DNA of 6,491 bases from an uncultured Erysipelotrichaceae bacterium. Lineage in GTDB: Bacteria; Bacillota_I; Bacilli_A; RFN20; CAG-826. Below the pieces are notes generated by a model. It saw only the letters and a program-made list of their open reading frames with translations. It was not told where the DNA came from and did not search any database. The position numbers were made by a program, and so were the translations under genes. The DNA lies in NCBI GenBank assembly GCA_902774655.1, contig CACYJD010000034.1:1-6491 (forward strand), in the 5' to 3' direction. Shown one piece after another: positions 4,928 to 6,491 of this stretch; position 1 is the stretch's first letter; the number at the start of each line of letters is the position of its first letter.

Positions 4928-5779
4928 ATGAGTAAGCAATACCCTGATACAATAGGCAAATTCAAAAGATATACTAAAGAACCTAACGCTATTTCTTATG
5001 GCGCTGTTTATACACGCACAGTTATGATGGACGTGCCATATGAGAAAAGAAGAACTTTAAGGGTTTATTTGCCTGAGGATTTCTCGTTTGATAAGAAATA
5101 TCCAGTAATGTATATGTCTGATGCCCAAAACGCCGTTGATAGATATTCGTCTGCATATGGTGAATGGGACATTGACGAACATATTCATCAGCTATTAGCC
5201 GAGGGTTATCCTAGTTTTATTGTTGTAGGCATGGATTGTCCTAAAAATCCTATGCATAGAATGTGCGAGTACACGCTTCCTAAGTTTAAAAGAATAAAAA
5301 ACGATTTCGATGGAGAGATTTACATCGATAGTTATGGCAGGGAATATGCCGAGTATTTAATTAATAAAATAATGCCTGAAATAAGAGCAACTTTTCCTAT
5401 AAAAACCGATAGGAACTCGACTGCTTTTGGCGGAAGCTCTATGGGAGGCCTTATATCTTTTGATATTGTTACTGAATATAAAGATGTCTTTGGATACTCT
5501 TTATCATTCTCTCCTGCATGCGGATTATTTGAACCACACGTTTATAAAAACGAACTAGATAAGAGAGCGTTTGATACAACTCAAAAAATATATTTATATT
5601 GTGGCGGTTTAGATCTCGAACAAGTTCTATTACCTGGTACTAAAACTTTATATAGTTATTTACAAAATAGAGGCTATTCAGCTGAGAATATAGCCTTAAA
5701 AATAGATTTAAATGAAACTCATAACGAGGCTGCTTGGAGTAAATATTTCGTGGAAGCAGTCAAGTTTTGGCTTAAATAA
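4928..5779 (+). CDS. Alpha/beta hydrolase, esterase D/Fes-like family
   Basis: A 283-residue probable cytoplasmic serine esterase of the esterase D/enterochelin esterase-like (PF00756-type) group. The fold is visible as TLRVYLPEDF (43-52), KYPVMYMSDAQNAV (57-70), then FIVVGMDC (97-104) and the nucleophile elbow GGSSMGG (168-174, GxSxG with S171). The acid is likely D229 or E231 (in GGLDLEQ) and the base H265 (in NETHNE). There is no signal peptide or membrane segment. Relatives hydrolyse acyl esters, siderophore esters or feruloyl-sugars; the substrate cannot be told. The ATG at 4928 is the first in the frame after the promoter and lacks a ribosome binding site; an internal Met pair at residues 33-34 also lacks one and would cut into the first strand. 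It stands alone between a terminator and the zinc operon. Confidence 0.85.
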   Translation: MSKQYPDTIGKFKRYTKEPNAISYGAVYTRTVMMDVPYEKRRTLRVYLPEDFSFDKKYPVMYMSDAQNAVDRYSSAYGEWDIDEHIHQLLAEGYPSFIVVGMDCPKNPMHRMCEYTLPKFKRIKNDFDGEIYIDSYGREYAEYLINKIMPEIRATFPIKTDRNSTAFGGSSMGGLISFDIVTEYKDVFGYSLSFSPACGLFEPHVYKNELDKRAFDTTQKIYLYCGGLDLEQVLLPGTKTLYSYLQNRGYSAENIALKIDLNETHNEAAWSKYFVEAVKFWLK

Positions 5780-5802
5780 TATATCTTTAATCTAAGATTA
5801 TT
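5778..5802 (+). terminator. Weak AT-rich hairpin after the esterase gene
   Basis: ATCTT (5783-5787) pairs with AAGAT (5794-5798) around a TAATCT loop, and a few outer A-T pairs extend it. The only T-tract is short and interrupted (TTATTTAT). It is the sole candidate for ending esterase transcription before the next promoter, but stability would be low. Confidence 0.25.
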
Positions 5803-5808
5803 TATGAA

Positions 5809-5828
5809 ATATGAATAATTGTTCATAT
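5809..5828. promoter_or_regulatory. Upstream ArsR-type operator
   Basis: ATATGAA-N6-TTCATAT is an imperfect palindrome (nine of ten base pairs symmetric) of the kind bound by SmtB/CzrA-type dimers. It lies just upstream of the -35 hexamer, 31 bp centre to centre from an identical-arm copy inside the promoter. Confidence 0.75.
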
Positions 5829-5833
5829 ATTAA

Positions 5834-5862
5834 TTGACAATATGAATGACTGTTCATATAAT
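5834..5862 (+). promoter_or_regulatory. Consensus promoter of the metal-response operon
   Basis: TTGACA (5834-5839) and TATAAT (5857-5862) are both perfect and separated by 17 bases. The predicted start at about 5869 coincides with the GAGGT ribosome binding site (5869-5873), giving a leader of about 13 bases. Such a strong promoter fits one that is normally repressed by the operators around it. Confidence 0.9.
5840..5859. promoter_or_regulatory. Promoter-spacer ArsR-type operator
   Basis: A second ATATGAA-N6-TTCATAT with the same 7-bp arms fills the spacer and enters the -10 hexamer. A dimer bound here would exclude RNA polymerase. The central six bases differ from the upstream copy. Confidence 0.8.
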
Positions 5863-5881
5863 ATCTTCGAGGTTGATAGAT

Positions 5882-6196
5882 ATGTTTAAATTACCAACAG
5901 AAGAAGAGATTGATTTAATGGAAGGCTTGCTCAATGTAGCAAGTGACTCAACAAGACTCAAAATATTGTGCGCTTTGCTTAACGGTGAAGTTGAACCAGT
6001 TGAGAAAAGTGTAAGTGAGTTAGTAGTGGAAGTAGGGGTTTCTCAATCCTTAGTTTCTCATCAATTAAAAGTCTTAAAAGATGCGGATCTTGTTGATTTT
6101 AGAAAAGATAAAACCAGAAGTTTCTACTATCTAAAAGACGAACATGTAAAGCAATTACTCGAAGTAGTTTATGACCATATCCGTGAAAAAATGTAA
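5882..6196 (+). CDS. ArsR/SmtB-family metal-sensing repressor, zinc alpha-5 type
   Basis: A 104-residue winged-helix repressor that should release DNA when it binds zinc. DSTRLKILCALL (22-33) begins the ArsR fold, VSQSLVSHQLKVLKDADLV (53-71) is the recognition helix region, and RKDKTRSFYYL (74-84) is the wing. The C-terminal helix has D86, H88, H99 and E102, with exactly the spacing of the SmtB alpha-5 zinc site (D104, H106, H117, E120). No Cys pair of the CadC alpha-3N kind is present, which argues for Zn/Co rather than Cd/Pb. GAGGT at 5869-5873 sits eight bases before the ATG at 5882. An in-frame ATG at 5846 lies inside the promoter and is not a plausible start. It represses itself and the downstream transporter through two operators. 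No paralogue is needed to explain the operon. Confidence 0.92.
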   Translation: MFKLPTEEEIDLMEGLLNVASDSTRLKILCALLNGEVEPVEKSVSELVVEVGVSQSLVSHQLKVLKDADLVDFRKDKTRSFYYLKDEHVKQLLEVVYDHIREKM

Positions 6197-6198
6197 TC

Positions 6199-6491
6199 AT
6201 GGAAAAAGTAAGATATATTGTTAAAGGTTTTGATTGCCCTAATTGCGCAGCTGCAAGCGAACAATATCTTAGAAAGCTGGATGAATTTTCTGAGGTAACG
6301 CTTGATTTTAACAATGGATATTTATACTTAACATTCAAAGATAAAAAGTTAAAAAAAGAACAGGTTCTCGCCTTAATTAAAAATTCCACTGATGATGACA
6401 TTGAATTATTTGAAGAAGACGAAGAGCTTAAAGAGACCCACGAAAAACTATTTACTAAGGATACTGTAATTCTATTGATAAGAATACTTTT
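6199..6491 (+). CDS. P1B-type metal-transporting ATPase, N-terminal part (cut by window end)
   Basis: The first 97 codons of a membrane ATPase that should export Zn(II), and perhaps Cd(II), using ATP. Visible are an N-terminal heavy-metal-associated domain (about 3-70) with GFDCPNCA at 10-17, metal ligands C13 and C16, and a linker rich in Asp and Glu (about 68-83, DDDIELFEEDEELK). A hydrophobic stretch starts near residue 90 (VILLIRIL). Asp directly before CxxC is typical of the zinc/cadmium group (ZntA-like), whereas copper pumps usually have GMTC. The ATG is two bases after the arsR stop and has no clear ribosome binding site, so it is probably translated by coupling to arsR. The ATPase core (CPx, DKTGT) lies beyond the window, so the family call rests on the domain and operon context. 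Confidence 0.85.
   Translation, partial: MEKVRYIVKGFDCPNCAAASEQYLRKLDEFSEVTLDFNNGYLYLTFKDKKLKKEQVLALIKNSTDDDIELFEEDEELKETHEKLFTKDTVILLIRIL

Noticed and set aside
5846..5881. A start codon for the ArsR gene at 5846, giving a 116-residue protein
   Set aside because: This ATG lies between the -35 and -10 of a perfect promoter, upstream of the predicted transcript start, and has no ribosome binding site. The ATG at 5882 has GAGGT at the right distance and gives a normal ArsR N-terminus.
6099..6401. Minus-strand open frame opposite arsR and the ATPase
   Set aside because: It is antisense to two genes supported by motifs, and reads as a shadow.
1..6491. CRISPR array, insertion sequence, tRNA or prophage element
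   Set aside because: No regularly spaced repeats, transposase motifs, terminal inverted repeats or tRNA-like folds were seen on either strand.

Overview
The window is AT-rich and uses TGG for Trp and TGA as a stop, so the standard bacterial code applies. Shine-Dalgarno sites are of the AGGAGG type. It carries the Firmicutes (Bacillota) block cysS - rlmB - sigH-position sigma factor - rpmG - secE - nusG. I infer a low-GC Bacillota, possibly one of the reduced-genome Bacilli or Erysipelotrichia-like lineages; the sequence alone does not fix the genus.

Layout, all on the + strand. (1) 1-147: the last 34 codons of an unidentified gene and a probable terminator. (2) 185-2245: an extended -10 promoter, cysS (cysteinyl-tRNA synthetase) and rlmB (23S rRNA 2'-O-methyltransferase), the two genes overlapping by one base. 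(3) 2246-2981: a leader with a hairpin, then a divergent sigma-70-like protein where sigH normally sits. (4) 2982-3827: a promoter with a palindrome in its spacer, then an Mrp/NBP35-type Fe-S carrier ATPase, an unusual passenger here. (5) 3832-4880: a good promoter driving rpmG (L33, only 49 codons), secE and nusG, closed by a clear intrinsic terminator. The rplK/rplA genes that usually follow nusG are absent. (6) 4889-5779: a single-gene unit for a Fes/esterase D-like hydrolase, apparently with almost no 5' leader. (7) 5809-6491: a metal-response operon. A consensus promoter (TTGACA-N17-TATAAT) carries two copies of ATATGAA-N6-TTCATAT and drives an ArsR/SmtB repressor with the alpha-5 zinc site, followed two bases later by the start of a P1B-type metal ATPase cut by the window end.

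Most of the window is translation and secretion housekeeping. CysRS and RlmB serve tRNA charging and ribosome maturation; L33, SecE and NusG link ribosome, translocon and RNA polymerase; Mrp supplies Fe-S clusters. The zinc operon is a self-contained sensor and exporter pair. I see no mobile element, CRISPR array, tRNA or rRNA gene. No clearly new system is visible. The best leads are the divergent sigma factor, a near-identical 13-mer upstream of both the sigma and mrp genes, very short or absent leaders on several transcripts, and the duplicated operator of the zinc operon.
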